A stretch of DNA of 64,000 nucleotides from Halichoerus grypus. Taxonomy: Eukaryota; Chordata; Mammalia; Carnivora; Phocidae. The notes under the pieces were generated by a model. The model was not told the DNA's origin and did not search any database. It saw nothing but the letters and a program-made list of their open reading frames with translations. The DNA lies in NCBI RefSeq assembly GCF_964656455.1, contig NC_135716.1, positions 106,300,389 to 106,364,388 of the forward strand. Direction: 5' to 3'. A program made the translations under genes and the position numbers. Below, one piece after another: positions 1 to 11,625 of this stretch (positions within the stretch are counted from its first letter, which is position 1; each line of letters starts with the position of its first letter).

Positions 1-1239
1 GTATCTTTGACATTACTGTGAATGTCATCCTTTTTCAAGCTAGAAATACAACCAATCAAGTGAGGCTAAGGAGGTGATGTGTCAGGTGATGATGTATCTT
101 CTGCCTTAACCCACTTTGCAGTTTTAAGTCAACAACAATAATTTATGGAGATTTAACCATATGCTGTAAATACAAAAGGACTAAGACACAAGTTCCTGAC
201 TCAGAAGAATTTATCAGTTACTGGAAGAACATAGTCAACACGTAAAGTGGGGATTCACCGATTTAGGCGTGAATATAAGTATATTTACCAGTAAGACAGA
301 GGTTAGGAATTAGTGATCTGATGGCTGATAAGGCCCTCAGACATGTTTAATTTGACCCATCCAGTGTGGTTTTGAACATTTTTACTCAATGTTCACATTT
401 AAAAATTGAAAGATTTCACACAAAATTTGGATTTTCTCATTAAAAAATTCAAATATCTGTGAACACAGAATTCATATTCCTATTTGACAGTAATTGGCTG
501 GAGCTAATGGAAAGTGTCCACATTAGTAGTGGTGTGCACTCTCCAGTTTTCAAGATTTCCCACCCCTACTTCTCCTGCACACTGAAGTTCAGTGACAGTT
601 GTCATTCATCATAAAGCTTTTGTCTTTATCTTTCTTATGCCTGTTTATATATGCTACTTTCCTGGCCCGTATAGACTTTTGAGGTTGTGACTTTTGCTGT
701 AAGGACACCGAAAGGTATTTGAAATACATATTAGTAATAGGTAAGAACAAAAAGGCAATCATTCAGGTAGTAGCAGAGTATCTGCTCTTTCTATGTGCCT
801 CTGTGATATTCTGTGGATATACACTTAAAATAGCTAAAGATGAGATCTGGGATATGAATTGAAGTTGCCACGACTACTGAGTGCTTCAGAGGTATGATTT
901 ACTGCAAAACTATTTTGGTTTACCTAAATCTGGATAGGATGTAGGTCATTAAGATGCCCGGTATGGGTGGATGTGTAAACATTTCAGATAAGCAGGCACA
1001 ATTTATGTGCAAAGAAGATTCCAGCTGGAGAATCAGATTAAGTAGAGGAAATAAAGTGGAGTAGAGAGCTAGAATGAGGAAATGAGGGAGAGAGAGAGGT
1101 AGGGATGAGTGGAGAGACTTTATGAGTTGTGAGGTTAGAGCTCCTCAATTCCTTAAGCATTGCCCAGAGTCTTGGCCCTTTCCAGCATTCATCCAGTAGC
1201 TTCTGATAAAATGGACTACAAGATTTTTTTTCTTGGTTT
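1..1239. other. Unassigned AT-rich sequence
   Basis: I recognise no gene or repeat family here. A purine-rich GA stretch lies at about 1077-1131. Short frames occur but have no recognisable protein signature. Confidence 0.5.
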
Positions 1240-1575
1240 TTGCTTTTATCTCTGCCTGGGATGACTTCTTTCTCTGCAAACCTTTAATTCATCTGATATT
1301 CTCTTACATTTCAACACTTGGTTCAGGGGGCTCATATTCTATTAAACTTTTCTGTTGCCCTTTAGAGAAAGGAAATAACGTCTTCCTTTACACTACGAAC
1401 ACCGTGTATAGGCTTCATTTATTAGACTTAATTATATCCCATTGAAATTATGTATTTACATGCTTGTCTTCCCTAGCAGACTTTGAATTCTTGGGAAGGT
1501 GTCCATGTTTTACTTATCTTTGTATCTCTATTTCTCAGCATGGTATAATAAATATTTGTTGAATAAGTGAATGAA
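1240..1575 (+). repeat. L2 LINE 3' fragment
   Basis: The stretch follows the L2 3' region in order: a TGCCTGGGATGACTTC-like start, a T/C-rich middle, a 'agactttgaattcttgg' block matching the L2 'agactgtgagctccttgag' segment, and the diagnostic end AATAAATATTTGTTGAATAA followed by GTGAATGAATA. It is strongly diverged, as expected of an element that was active before the placental radiation. The open frame inside it is incidental. Confidence 0.8.
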
Positions 1576-1753
1576 TACATTCTCAAAAAGGAGTCAAATT
1601 AAAGTATTTTTTTAAAATTTTCTTGACCTACTGACTAATCACATAATCTTAAAGACCCAACATTTCACTCAAAATAGCTATTTAACATATGTAATTATTA
1701 ACCCAATTGACAAAAATTGTGATAACATTTTGAAGTTACATGTATGTGTGTAT

Positions 1754-1775
1754 ACACACACACACACACACACAC
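1754..1775. repeat. (CA)n microsatellite
   Basis: About 11 uninterrupted CA units, preceded by TGTATGTGTGTATA. A potentially polymorphic dinucleotide repeat. Confidence 0.95.
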
Positions 1776-2036
1776 CCATATCTATATATCTGTATCTATA
1801 ATTAGTTGAACATGTTCTTCATCTGGGGTGCTAAATTAAGACACTCTGGAGAGCATCTGAGTGAAATTTAATTACGTAACTAAATAAGCATTTAATTTCA
1901 TTATAAAATTTACCAAATATACCCCCTCTATCCAGTCACCCACCAAAGCTACCATGTTCTTTTGAAAAATATCATCATTAAAATATTAACTAAAGCAAGC
2001 AAAAACAACTGTAAATCTTATCTATGCTACCTGGCC

Positions 2037-2262
2037 TATATATTTTTTCACTTTATTGAAATATAATGAAAAAGTGCACATAAGTGTAGAGCGCAACTGA
2101 GCACGCCTCTATAACTAGTTCCCAGGTAAAAAATAAGATTACCACCAGCTCCCCAAAGCAGCTATTTCCTCTCCTGTCCATGGCCCTCTTGTTAACCACA
2201 TTCCAGACTTCTAAAAGCGTAGATTAGTTTTTGCCTGTTTTTAATAATTGGAATGTTTGCTA
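2037..2262 (-). repeat. Old L1M 3' UTR fragment
   Basis: Read on the plus strand it begins TTTATTGAAATATAATG, the reverse complement of an L1M 3' end. The blocks resembling 'aagtgtacaatttgataag', 'cccaggcaaccactgatctg' and 'atagattagtttgcattttc' follow in the expected antisense order, though heavily diverged. No TSD is visible. Confidence 0.65.
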
Positions 2263-4299
2263 CATTTAAAACTTACGCTCACATAATGCATACATTATAA
2301 AAAAGCATCTATTCTTAACCCTGCAGAGTTACAAAGGTGGAAAAGACATTCCAGAAACTTTATCTGGTAGAGGAGGTAACACATAACAAAATACCTATGG
2401 ACACATAGTACGTAGTAAATGAGTCCTGAGTGATAGCAGAGTCTTAAAAAAGGAATCTCTCATCTGGCTTCATACAAAGTGTGGAATCACTATTGAGGTT
2501 CTGAAAAAGGCATGATTTTAATAATAGGTTTCTTTCAGGTTGGCAGAAACAAAGCTACTTTACATCTGTTGTGACAAATTTATCTCATGGATAGATGCAG
2601 AGCTACATAATCTTCTCTCTGATGGAAGCCTCTGAGATCATATTAAAGATGGGTTGAAGGAGCAAAGCTGGGCAGTAGCCAGGATGGCAAAGCACCCTTG
2701 GGTTACTCTTTGGAGTAAGAGCTATTAACTGCAATGGTAGTTGGTGGCCCGAAAAGTGCATTGGAGGGCTGAGTTTTAAAGCTACTCTTACATATGGATG
2801 AGAAGTTACACAATGCTAGAAGAATGTTGCTAGGGAGCAATTTTCTGTGGGTTACTGATTGCCTGGTGTTGAGCTTCCAAGTAAAAAGGCTTCTAGGTTA
2901 CAGAGATAATAAGCAAGGTGGGTCAGTAGTCTCTGGGACTAAATAGCCAGTGGGGACTAGGAGTGTCAACTGATGACTATGATACACTATTTTTCAGGAA
3001 TGCCTTCTTTATGCTTCGATGAAAAAGTAATGCCTTTTGTCAAATCCTCTTTCTTGGAAACAGAGTGGTCCTCACTCTATTAAACAGTTGTCTGCCCTAG
3101 AATCAGCTTACTCTCCTAAACTACTGGGGCTCATCACCCAGAGCCTAGTATGGTACTTCAGCCTTGGTCTCATCAGGCAATGCTTTCCATTTTAGGCTAC
3201 TTGCTTCAATAGTTTGCCATTCCTGTTTTACTCTGGTATCAGCTCAGGAAACCATTTGTTTATCTTTCCTCTCACCATAACCAAAACAATTCCCTAACAA
3301 AAAATTCTCTTCTCAAGAAACTCCAACTAGTATTGGAGAAAAACTGCTCCCTCACATACAGTGGAATGCTCAGAGGTTATACTGTTATTGCATAATGTTC
3401 CGAGAAGAGTAGAATTTGGCTGTAACTGTGCACCTCTTTTGGTTTCAAAAAATCAACAGTCTGTATCACGTCAAAACTCCAAAGGACTCATGTTTCCAGA
3501 GTCATGGTAGAGAAGAGGTTTGGTTGGGATGGGGACTGTATGCCTTAGGAAGAGCCTCCCTAGGGTATAATAAGGAAAGAGCCATATGCAGTTGAGCTCA
3601 AGCACTCAAGTAACATAATATGATGACATTAACATAATGGCACAAAGTGAACAAACCTCTTTTCCCTTGAGTCCTGGAAATGGATGTTCCCTCAGCATAT
3701 AAGAGAAAGTGCTTCCTCTGTGCCTTTTTGGATAGTCTGTCCCAGGATTGCCTGAGGAAGGGTTGCTTTCTCTAAGCCCCCAAATCATGTAAACACTAGT
3801 TCTTAGATTCATTTGAAGAATGTGTTAAAAATAAACTTACTTCACAGTATAGTCTCAATTATGGAAAAACAAAACAAAAACTATATAGTTTTAGAGAAAG
3901 GAATACACACACACATAATAGAGAAAAGAAATACAATAAAATGAAATATAACCAGTGATTCTTCTTTCTGGTTTGTTAGTGTATCAACACGACTTTTGTT
4001 CTTAAACTCATCTGTAATTTTCTAATTTTATACATTAATATTACTTCTACAAACAGAAGTAAAACCAAAACTGTTATTTAAAAAATATGAACCAATGAAT
4101 TATTAGAGATTCCAATTTGAACTCTGGAGAATGGTCAGTAGTGCGGATGCTTCTTGGCTCACAGCCACATTATTAAAGTAGGTCAAGACTGAGGTGTTCC
4201 AGAGGGGCAGGAAGAGGTGAGAGAATCCTTGCTCTGTACCCTACTTCGGCTGTACAAAGTTTTGCACACTGAGGTTACATAAGTCTAAATATTGACATA
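2263..4299. other. Unassigned unique-looking sequence
   Basis: About 2 kb with no recognised gene, RNA or repeat family. Base composition is moderately AT-rich, with a few short A-tracts and a short CA run near 3906. Open frames are under 75 codons and overlap on both strands. Confidence 0.45.
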
Positions 4300-4445
4300 T
4301 ATGTGTTTCTTCTTAGTCTTTCATCTCCTTGAGATAAATTTGTAGCCCTAGTAAAGATCTAGTACTAATCAATACATATTCATTGAATACATGATTGAAG
4401 GAATGAATGAATTGAAAGCGTAAATGAATGACTGAATTTCCAAAC
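4300..4445 (+). repeat. L2 LINE 3' end
   Basis: TTTCATCTCCTTGAGATAAA, then ATACATATTCATTGAATACA and AATGAATGAATTG, match the degenerate L2 3' terminus ('ctccttgagggcag' ... 'aataaatgtttgttgaatgaatga'). Confidence 0.6.
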
Positions 4446-4850
4446 AACCACTTGTGAGGTTTTCTAAATGTTCTACAACCTGTCCTCTAACAATTTTAGT
4501 TACCACCACTCTAAATTCAAAATTTGATTTAGAATCATGCAGAGTCGAAATGAGGATGTTGTTTGGTTTCTTTATTCCTTCCCAGATGCACACATTATCT
4601 ATTTTTAATTTGTATTACATCTACCTAAAACAGAAGTTTCTGGTAAAATATGTAGTAAATTTACTGTAGGAAAATGTGGACTATTTGAAAGTATAGATTA
4701 GATGAGAGAAATTATGGGAAAATTTATTTATAAAATCAAATCAGTCTGTCTTAAGAATGAAAACAGTCATGGTCAGTGTAGATGAAAAAAGAAATGATAT
4801 CACATATCTTGAACCAAGAACCAATGAAGTAATGATATAAAAATTGGCTT

Positions 4851-4978
4851 TTTCTTTTTTTTAAGTAGGCTCCACACCCAGCATGGAGCCCAATATGGGA
4901 CTTGAATTCACAACCCTGAGATCAAGGCCTGAGTTGAGATCAAGAGTAGGACGTTGAACTGACTGAACCACCCAACTT
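4851..4978 (-). mobile_element. CAN-SINE, old, truncated
   Basis: Antisense SINEC: a T-rich tail, AGTAGGCTCCACACCCAGC, ATGGAGCC, CACAACCCTGAGATCAAG and CTGACTGAACCACCCAAC (the eroded tRNA-like head). The CT-rich tail segment is missing, and divergence is higher than in the other copies here. It belongs to the older class with the CCACACCCAGNGTGGAGCC hairpin. I found no convincing TSD. Confidence 0.85.
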
Positions 4979-5604
4979 TTTAATAAAATATTATGTTAGT
5001 GTTTTACTTATATAATTTAATTATGAGGTCTTCAAGGAATAGAAAAGAACAGATGAATTACTAAAAATAATACAAAAATCTACATGATATTAGGCAGTTG
5101 GCATAGAATAATACATAGAGTTGTTCACATTTTAAAATTTATTTATCCATTACTCATTTGTAGTAGAAGAAAGCATTACCAGGTATATATTAGTATTTCA
5201 CAAATAAAACAACACCAGGAAAAAGTAATTTGAGCAGCATAACCATATTTTATGACACTGTCACTTTTTATCAGAAAGTGTTCACAGTACTGATCTGATT
5301 TTCCAAGGAGTCTATGACTCAAAAATGGATCAGGATGACTGCTTTCAAGTTCATTAGATTTCCTGTTCACCAGTAGTCAATGAATTGTTAAGGTGTCAAA
5401 AGTGTAATTTGCCTCTTTTGAATGCAAACCAATAGATGGTGCTCCTTATCTGCTGAGTAGTATTTACCAGAGGGATAGATAGTGCGACTGATTTTCCTGA
5501 GAAAGTTGGTATTTTCATAGAAATTGAGTAAATTCCATTCACCTACAGTGAAAAGTTGGCTTCCACAGCGTTGGTTTCTACTCATCACTAAAATTCCCAC
5601 AGAA

Positions 5605-5825
5605 GGGGTGCCTGGGTGGCTCAGTCATTAAGCGTCTGCCTTCCTTCCGCTCAGGTCGCGCCATCCCAGGGTCCTGGGATGGAGCCCCGCATTAGGCTCC
5701 TTGCTCAGTGGGGGGGCCTGCTTCTCCCTCTTCCACTCCCCCTGCTTGTGTTGCCTCTCTCGCTATGTCTCTCTCTGTCAAACAAATAAATAAAACTTCA
5801 AAAAAGGAAAAATAATAAAAATAAT
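5605..5825 (+). mobile_element. CAN-SINE, young class
   Basis: The full tRNA-Lys-derived head (GGGGTGCCTGGGTGGCTCAG) is followed by the body, a CT-rich region with TTGTGTTGCCTCTCTCGCT, then CAAATAAATAAAAC and an A-rich tail. The head reads CAGTCATTAAGCG, one base shorter than the CAGTCGGTTAAGCG form. It is flanked by a 15-bp target-site duplication, AAAATTCCCACAGAA at 5590-5604 and AAAATTCCCACGGAA at 5826-5840 (one mismatch). SINE RNAs are pol III transcripts mobilised by L1 machinery; this copy is a fixed or polymorphic insertion. Confidence 0.97.
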
Positions 5826-6059
5826 AAAATTCCCACGGAAAACAAAAGGAGGAATGGATGATGATGTCACAGGTACCTTTTACTTTCTCTTAATTGTACA
5901 TCTGCCCTACAAAGAAAGACCTTTATTGGTAATCTGTTCTTCAGGATTTATCACACAATCTCCTTCTTCTGTAGGTAGGGGATTCTCTCAATTCCTGGAC
6001 TATTTCTAGGATGAATGAGCATGAACCTCTTGATGACATGTCTATTATCGAATTGAACT

Positions 6060-6225
6060 GTTATTTAAATCTTGCATTGCCATTTAATTTCTCACTTATG
6101 TATGTTTTATCTCTTCAGCTGGATTGTAAGGCTTGGGAAGGTCATAGAACATATATCCTATTTTCTATCCTACCCACTTGCCTTTCATAGTCTTTGGTAG
6201 GTACTCAATAAATATTGATGGGTAG
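6060..6225 (+). repeat. L2 LINE 3' end
   Basis: A 'ctggattgtaaggcttggg' block, then TAGTCTTTGGTAGGTACTCA and ATAAATATTGATGGG, correspond to the L2 terminus ('gcctggcacatagtaggcgctcaataaatgtttgttga'). The 5' boundary is uncertain and may begin near 5935. Confidence 0.65.
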
Positions 6226-9200
6226 GATAAGATTCAGCTGAAAATACCAAACCTGGTCTTGCCTGTCAGCTCCCAGTTCAGTTCTATGACTTGCAAATTT
6301 AATTTTGAGTGAGTACAAAGTACTCACTTATTCTGCAAAATGAAAAACTGTGCATACTTAGAAAGAATCTATCTTCTGCTGGTGACATCAAAATTCTAGA
6401 TTTTCTTTCTCTCTGAAAGGCCCAAATAATTTGCACATTACTACTACGTTGATTTACAGTACTGTAATTTTATTGTATGATTTTTTTATAAGTACTGTAA
6501 TTTTAAAGCAACATTTCAAATAAACACACCCTGCAAATATATTTTAAAATAGGACATCTCTACCTTGTTAGGATAGGTTTTATACTACAGAGAATTAGTG
6601 AATTTTACATGTGAATTATGAACCCATCAATGTAAATATTATATCTTGAAATACCAGCAACTACTTAATTTGAATTAATACTCAATAAAAATTACATCCA
6701 GAAGGCAGATGGAATTTTTAATTAATTTGTTTATATTATATGGGTAAAAGCTAAAGGCAGAATCACATGGTATTAGGGCAGGGCCGAGTCTTTTCTATTT
6801 ACTGAAGAAAAAACAGTCTATTTTAAGTAAATAGTCAAATCTGCTAATCCTTACATTACTTCCAACTGGCAAATTACCTTAACAGCTAAATATTTTCTTA
6901 ATAATGCAGAGGAGCATTCAGGCAAGAACTTTCAAGTGTAATATACTGATACAGTCCTGTGTCATAGTTCTCTAAGTCAGGTGCCACCCTGTATCAGGTG
7001 AGGCATTTAATCCCAGCAGATAGGAAAAAATACATGTGTCCAATCAAAGAGTGATAAATTTAGTAGCATCTGTTTTTACAGTATCACTTTAACATTTTCA
7101 AACCAAATAACACTATGCTATCAAAGAGATCAAACTGGCATAAAACATTCATTTAGAGGAAATGAAATAGGAAACTAGAACTAGAGACCTGAAAAATAGA
7201 AACTTTATACTTATCAACATCCTTAATATGCCTTTTTCTTCTCTTTCTCTGAAACAAAAAAGCTTTAAAACAGCATCCCGCACCTTTGCGTGGTTTCAGA
7301 ACACAGGGCAAGGAAATGGACATGAGGGTGCTAATAGCTGCTTAACTAATAAAAAAAATTCACATGAGATTGTATTGTGGTTTAAAAAAATGACTGTCCC
7401 TATTTATGTTGATGAAATGCTGAAAAGCCTAACTTTGGGATCTTTTTTAGAAAATGCAGTTTTTCCATATTTTTCAATCAAAAATGCAGGGAATCAGCAA
7501 AATTATGGAGTGTATTGCAGTGCCCATTATGTACTTCCGGGATTTGATTTAGAGAAAAATTAAAGCTAAGTGGCTTTGATAAAACAGAAATTTAACTCAA
7601 AATGAATGGCATTTTAGGTTTTTTTCTTCTTTTTTTTTAAATAATGGGCTTTTGAAAAACTCTGTTTTAAAAGAGATATATTTTCTATACAAATGTACAA
7701 AAAAGATAGTAGGAAAATGGCAAGGCTTTGGAAACAAGACAACAGAACCCCCATATATTGCCTTTGTTTTGTCCTTTTGTTGATGTAGCCCACTATTCAT
7801 TTACATTTAAAGACTGAAATCCTGCTCGATAATCTTTCAGCTTCAGCTTCCTCTTCCTAATTGCTATACATAGACTGACATCTACCTTTTATTGTAATTG
7901 GGTTATTTTCTTTTGTTCTTTGCTATATCTTAGGAAAAGAAAAATTATCTTAAAATTATTTTTCTTTCTGTAGGCATAAAAAATTCTCAGTTCCTTTTAC
8001 TATCCTGGAAAAAAAATGAATCGAAATGATAGCCTGGATTAGAAATAATTATTTAAATTGCTTTAGTTTCAGGAAATCGAAAAAGACAAAGCATATTTTC
8101 ATTTAATACTATCTCATTTTAAATAAGCTCCTTCAGGAATCTTGGCTACAACTTGCCTGACCAGTGTCCACTAGATGACACTGTTGTATAAGCACAATAA
8201 TGAGAGGCCATGGCTTTGACAATAACTAATTTATCATATATATATATTTAGATATTGTCAGTGTCTCTTTCTCAAGATGAAACTGGCTTAGCATTTTTAA
8301 TTGGATATGGTTGATAACTACAACTTCATATAATTTAGAGTAAAGCTACCCTCAAAAGTTAAAATGTAGGAAGAAAAGAAATATCTATTTCACAGCGTTC
8401 GTATTTTTGCAATAGAAAAATCTTTCAAAATCTGTGTATTTCATAGTTAAGATAGACTTCATTATGAATTTTAAATTGTGCCATTTTAAATCGAGTGATG
8501 ACGATTGTACTGATAATGTTGGTTTTCTAGTAGTGTCTTGTCAGTAATCTATTTTTTTTCCCTCTCTCTCTCCCTTCCTCGTGTCCTTGTCCTCCCTTCC
8601 TTCGTGTCTTTTCAATTCTCTTTTTCTTCCCTTTCTGATTCTGGGTTGGGAGTGCAGTGCCAAAATCAGGGGAAGAATCAATAGTCTTAAGCTAATAGCC
8701 TCTATGCCACATTGTTGCCAAGCCAGGAAACTTTAGTCTGGGAAAAAACACAGGTTTTTAAGAGACAATCTTGATGCTCTTGTGTAGACAGAGCCATTGA
8801 AGGAAACGGACTACCTGGAATTGTACATGTATTTCTGGACATAGAGATTTTCCTGCAAAATCCACTCTTTGAAGATAAAATACAGATTATTGAGATTTCC
8901 CCTGATATTAGGATTCCTTTGTCATAACTCATTTTTATAGTGATGTTCAAAATCACTGTGACATTAAGCTCATTTTCTGTGGCTTTAACTTATTAAGAAT
9001 GTTGAGGTAAAAGCATTCATGCTCTCTACTATACATCACATATACTCATCTCATGCTGTTTACCTGAAAATCTCGGAGGAAGGGCCAGGCCTAAAAGGAA
9101 ATTACTCCAAGTGTGAGTGGCGATAGAAGTGTTTTATGGCATGTAGCATGTCTCCGAGGGAAGCGACAGACATGTCACCTTGTTTTTTCCCTTGTCGTAA

Positions 9201-9657
9201 GCCAGGCCTGCTGGAGCGAGGAAAGCTGAGTGGGAGATGCCCTGTAGTTCTGTGAGAAGCCCACGGCCTGCTGCAATTTCTGCACCCAGCAAAATGGGCT
9301 ACATACCCCGAGTGCTGGAGTTTTCACTAGACCGTGTTTTGTCAACATGATTTGTGAACAAAACTACCAGATGATGCCATTACATCTATGATGAGGTGTA
9401 GAAAAGAGACCCACATACTAAAATTAGTTTGCAAAGACATGGCCATCATGGTTAAATACCTGGGCATCCTCTGAATAGGTGGATGGTGGGAATATGCATC
9501 AGGGGAACCTCATGTTAATTCACCCTCCTTTTCTTTCTCTTTTTTCACCTCTCAGAGTCTATAATTTATTTTCTGTTTTTTGTTTTTAGTTTTTTGTGGG
9601 TTTTTTTTTTCCCTTTGCTTACTCCAAAAGAAAAACTGTTCTCTCTAGCCTTAACTG
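6226..9657. other. Unassigned region with pyrimidine tract
   Basis: No gene or family recognised in 3.4 kb. Visible structure includes an open frame of 111 codons at 7228-7563 without a known motif, a short (TA)n at about 8237-8248, a C/T-only-rich tract at 8552-8638, and a CpG-bearing unique patch at 9070-9325. T-rich runs occur at 9569-9611. Confidence 0.45.
8552..8638. repeat. Homopyrimidine-rich (CT)n tract
   Basis: Nearly all C and T over about 85 bases, with CTCTCTCTCTCCCTTCCTCG and an imperfect internal repeat of a CCTTCCTCGTGTCCTT-like unit. Such tracts can form triplex DNA when they have mirror symmetry; here the symmetry is only partial. Confidence 0.75.
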
Positions 9658-9666
9658 AAAGCTATA

Positions 9667-9763
9667 CGGAAACAATGAATCATGGAACACTACATCAAAA
9701 ACTAATGAGGTAATGTATGGTGATTAACATAACATAATAAAATTAAATTAAATTAAAAAAAGA
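9667..9763 (+). mobile_element. L1 3' tail, modern carnivore type
   Basis: GGAAACAATGAATCATGGAA, then CTACATCAAAAACTAATGAG, TATGGTGATTAACATAAC and an A-rich tail with AATTAAATTAAATTAA. This is the 3' end of the recent carnivore L1 lineage, cut to 97 bp by 5' truncation. Direct repeats AAAGCTATA at 9658-9666 and 9764-9772 (extended to GAAAGCTATA and GAAAAGCTATA) are the likely target-site duplication. It is the youngest-looking L1 piece in the window. Confidence 0.85.
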
Positions 9764-9814
9764 AAAGCTATAATATAACAGAAGGACTTTTATATACCAG
9801 CTCTCCCACCAGGA

Positions 9815-9945
9815 GCACATTATATAATCTCACCAAGCCTTTGATTTTCCAGTACATAATTCTGCATAGATTATTATGAAGGTGAAATGAGATTATAACA
9901 TTTGTGAACTACATGGCAAATTCTGACATACAGTAGGAGTGCTGA
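9815..9945 (+). repeat. MIR SINE fragment
   Basis: TATAATCTCACCAAGCCTTT, GATTTTCCAGTACATAATTC, GAAGGTGAAATGAGATTATA and ACAGTAGGAGTGCTGAC align in order with the second half of MIR ('cctcagtttcctcatctgtaaaatg ... gaggattaaatgag ... catagtaagcgctca'). Confidence 0.6.
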
Positions 9946-9961
9946 CCTATAGAAATCTTCC

Positions 9962-9977
9962 AAAAAAAAAAAAAAAA
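9962..9977. repeat. A16 homopolymer
   Basis: An uninterrupted A-run with no retroelement body recognised beside it. Confidence 0.85.
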
Positions 9978-10198
9978 GATAAAGAAAAAGTGCTTTCAGG
10001 GGACGTGGATGTTAGGTAAGAATCCAAATCAGTGGTTGACCATAAAGTAACATTGCTTCAGGGCTAGATAGAAAGCAAGGGTGTGGAGACAGGTGTAGTA
10101 GAAACTAGAAAGTATCAGCAAGCTGGAGAGAAGAGAATCTGGAAATGGTGTCACAGGAAAACTGAGAATAGAAAAAGGAGTGATGCCTATGACAAGAG

Positions 10199-10360
10199 GT
10201 ATTACCATTTCTTGAGTACCTGTGGGATGCTAAGACACTTTCTATAATTTTCTCATTTAATTCTCACTCAACTTATGAAGAGTTTTTATTAGCATCTACT
10301 TTTTCTAGTAGAGGAAACTGAGGCTCATAGACTTCAAGTGTCAAGTCCAAGGTACCCCTG
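10199..10360 (-). repeat. MIR SINE, antisense
   Basis: On the plus strand: TTCTTGAGTACCTGTGGGAT, TCATTTAATTCTCACTCAAC, GAGGAAACTGAGGCTCATAG and CAAGTGTCAAGTCCAAGGTA. This is the MIR consensus in reverse complement order. Confidence 0.8.
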
Positions 10361-11479
10361 GGCTCCTAAATAGTAAAGCCTGTGAAATTTCCAAAGTACC
10401 TTCCACTGCCATTAGGCCACTCCCCTCTCCCAAAACTTTATTATAGATGGAGCAAACGGGACTCCGATTTCCACATTTCTGCAATCCCACACTGATAAAT
10501 GTGGTGTTGGAAATTTTATTTGAGCACTCGTAATGTATTTTCCTCAAGGAATAAGGCTTGTAATGCTAGGTGGTCATTCAACCTTTTTAATCAAAAGCTT
10601 ATTTATTTCAAAATGTAGCTGATCTATAGATTTAGAACCTGTATTCCGAAGTACCATGAGATAGTCTACATAAAACTACCCTTCTTAATTCCAAATGAGG
10701 AATTTAAAAGCATGCCACTCTTTACCACTTTAACTACAGTAGAGAAAAGCCTCTTGAATCCTCTTGAATCCTCACCCCATGGATCATGGACCCCATGGAT
10801 TTAATACATGTGAAGATGAAGATGAGGGATGGATTTCTCAAAATATTTAGGGAATGTTGCAGCACTCAACACCACACATAGCTAATTGTGAGCTATTTGT
10901 TAGGTGGGTGACCTTGTGTAATGGGAAATGAATGCACATTTTGGCAGATGTATATATTTATAAGACTCAGAATTTCAACTAAATGCGTAGATACAATAAA
11001 TTTAGTCGCCATAATAGCGTAATGTTCCCTCTGAGATCTGAGATGTACCTGGCTTGGCATTTTCCCCTTTCCTAGCATGCATGAACAGGTCTCAAATAGG
11101 AAATCTGGATTTCTTACCATTGAATTACTGTAACACATTTAGCAAAAGGCAACATGAATTCAGTAGTTGTTTATAAAACTGAACATATTGTCCTCCTCTT
11201 CCCCACACATATATTTTGGTGCCAAGTTTTAGATCTTAAATGTGTCCACCAGCTTAGTGTACAGGCTGGAAATGGGACAAGTATTTTCATTAAGACTTCC
11301 TCCATTTCTGTGGCTCTTAGAGTGATGCCCTGCCATATTCTCCCTCTTATGAGAGATCTGTATAATGGTGAGGACTGCACCCGTGGTGTGGACTCATCAT
11401 TTATTCTCAATCCACTGTTCACTAACAAGAGAGGAAAGCTAATTGATATTTGCTACTTACATTTTTTCTATCTCCGGCT
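10361..11479. other. Unassigned sequence with microduplications
   Basis: No family recognised. CTCTTGAATC occurs twice in tandem at 10751-10770, and CCCCATGGAT occurs at 10775-10784 and 10791-10800, so two small duplications lie within 50 bp. The open frame beginning at 11154 (149 codons, the longest in the window) has no signature I recognise, overlaps a reverse frame of 85 codons and runs into an L2 fragment, so I do not call it a gene. Confidence 0.45.
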
Positions 11480-11625
11480 AAATATCTTTGGTAATCCATC
11501 TCCCTGCCTCCAGTCTCTAGCCTCTGCTAACATTTTTCCATTGATTCTGCAGTATCCTTTCCTTCTGATATTACCTACAGTCTATGATCACTTATTTTTC
11601 TGATTAAAATTTTCACTTATCTCCT
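11480..11625 (+). repeat. Probable L2 fragment
   Basis: CATCTCCCTGCCTCCAGTCT, AGCCTCTGCTAACATTTTTC and TGATCACTTATTTTTCTG resemble the L2 segment 'ccctgcctccagtctctccc ... ccagagtgatctttctaaa'. Diverged; boundaries approximate. Confidence 0.5.

Noticed and set aside
7228..7563. Open frame of 111 codons
   Set aside because: No recognisable domain, no splice context, and AT-rich composition like its flanks.
11154..11603. Longest open frame in the window (149 codons)
   Set aside because: It matches no protein family I know, overlaps a reverse frame of 85 codons, and its 3' half lies in an L2-like fragment. A frame this long is expected by chance in 64 kb.
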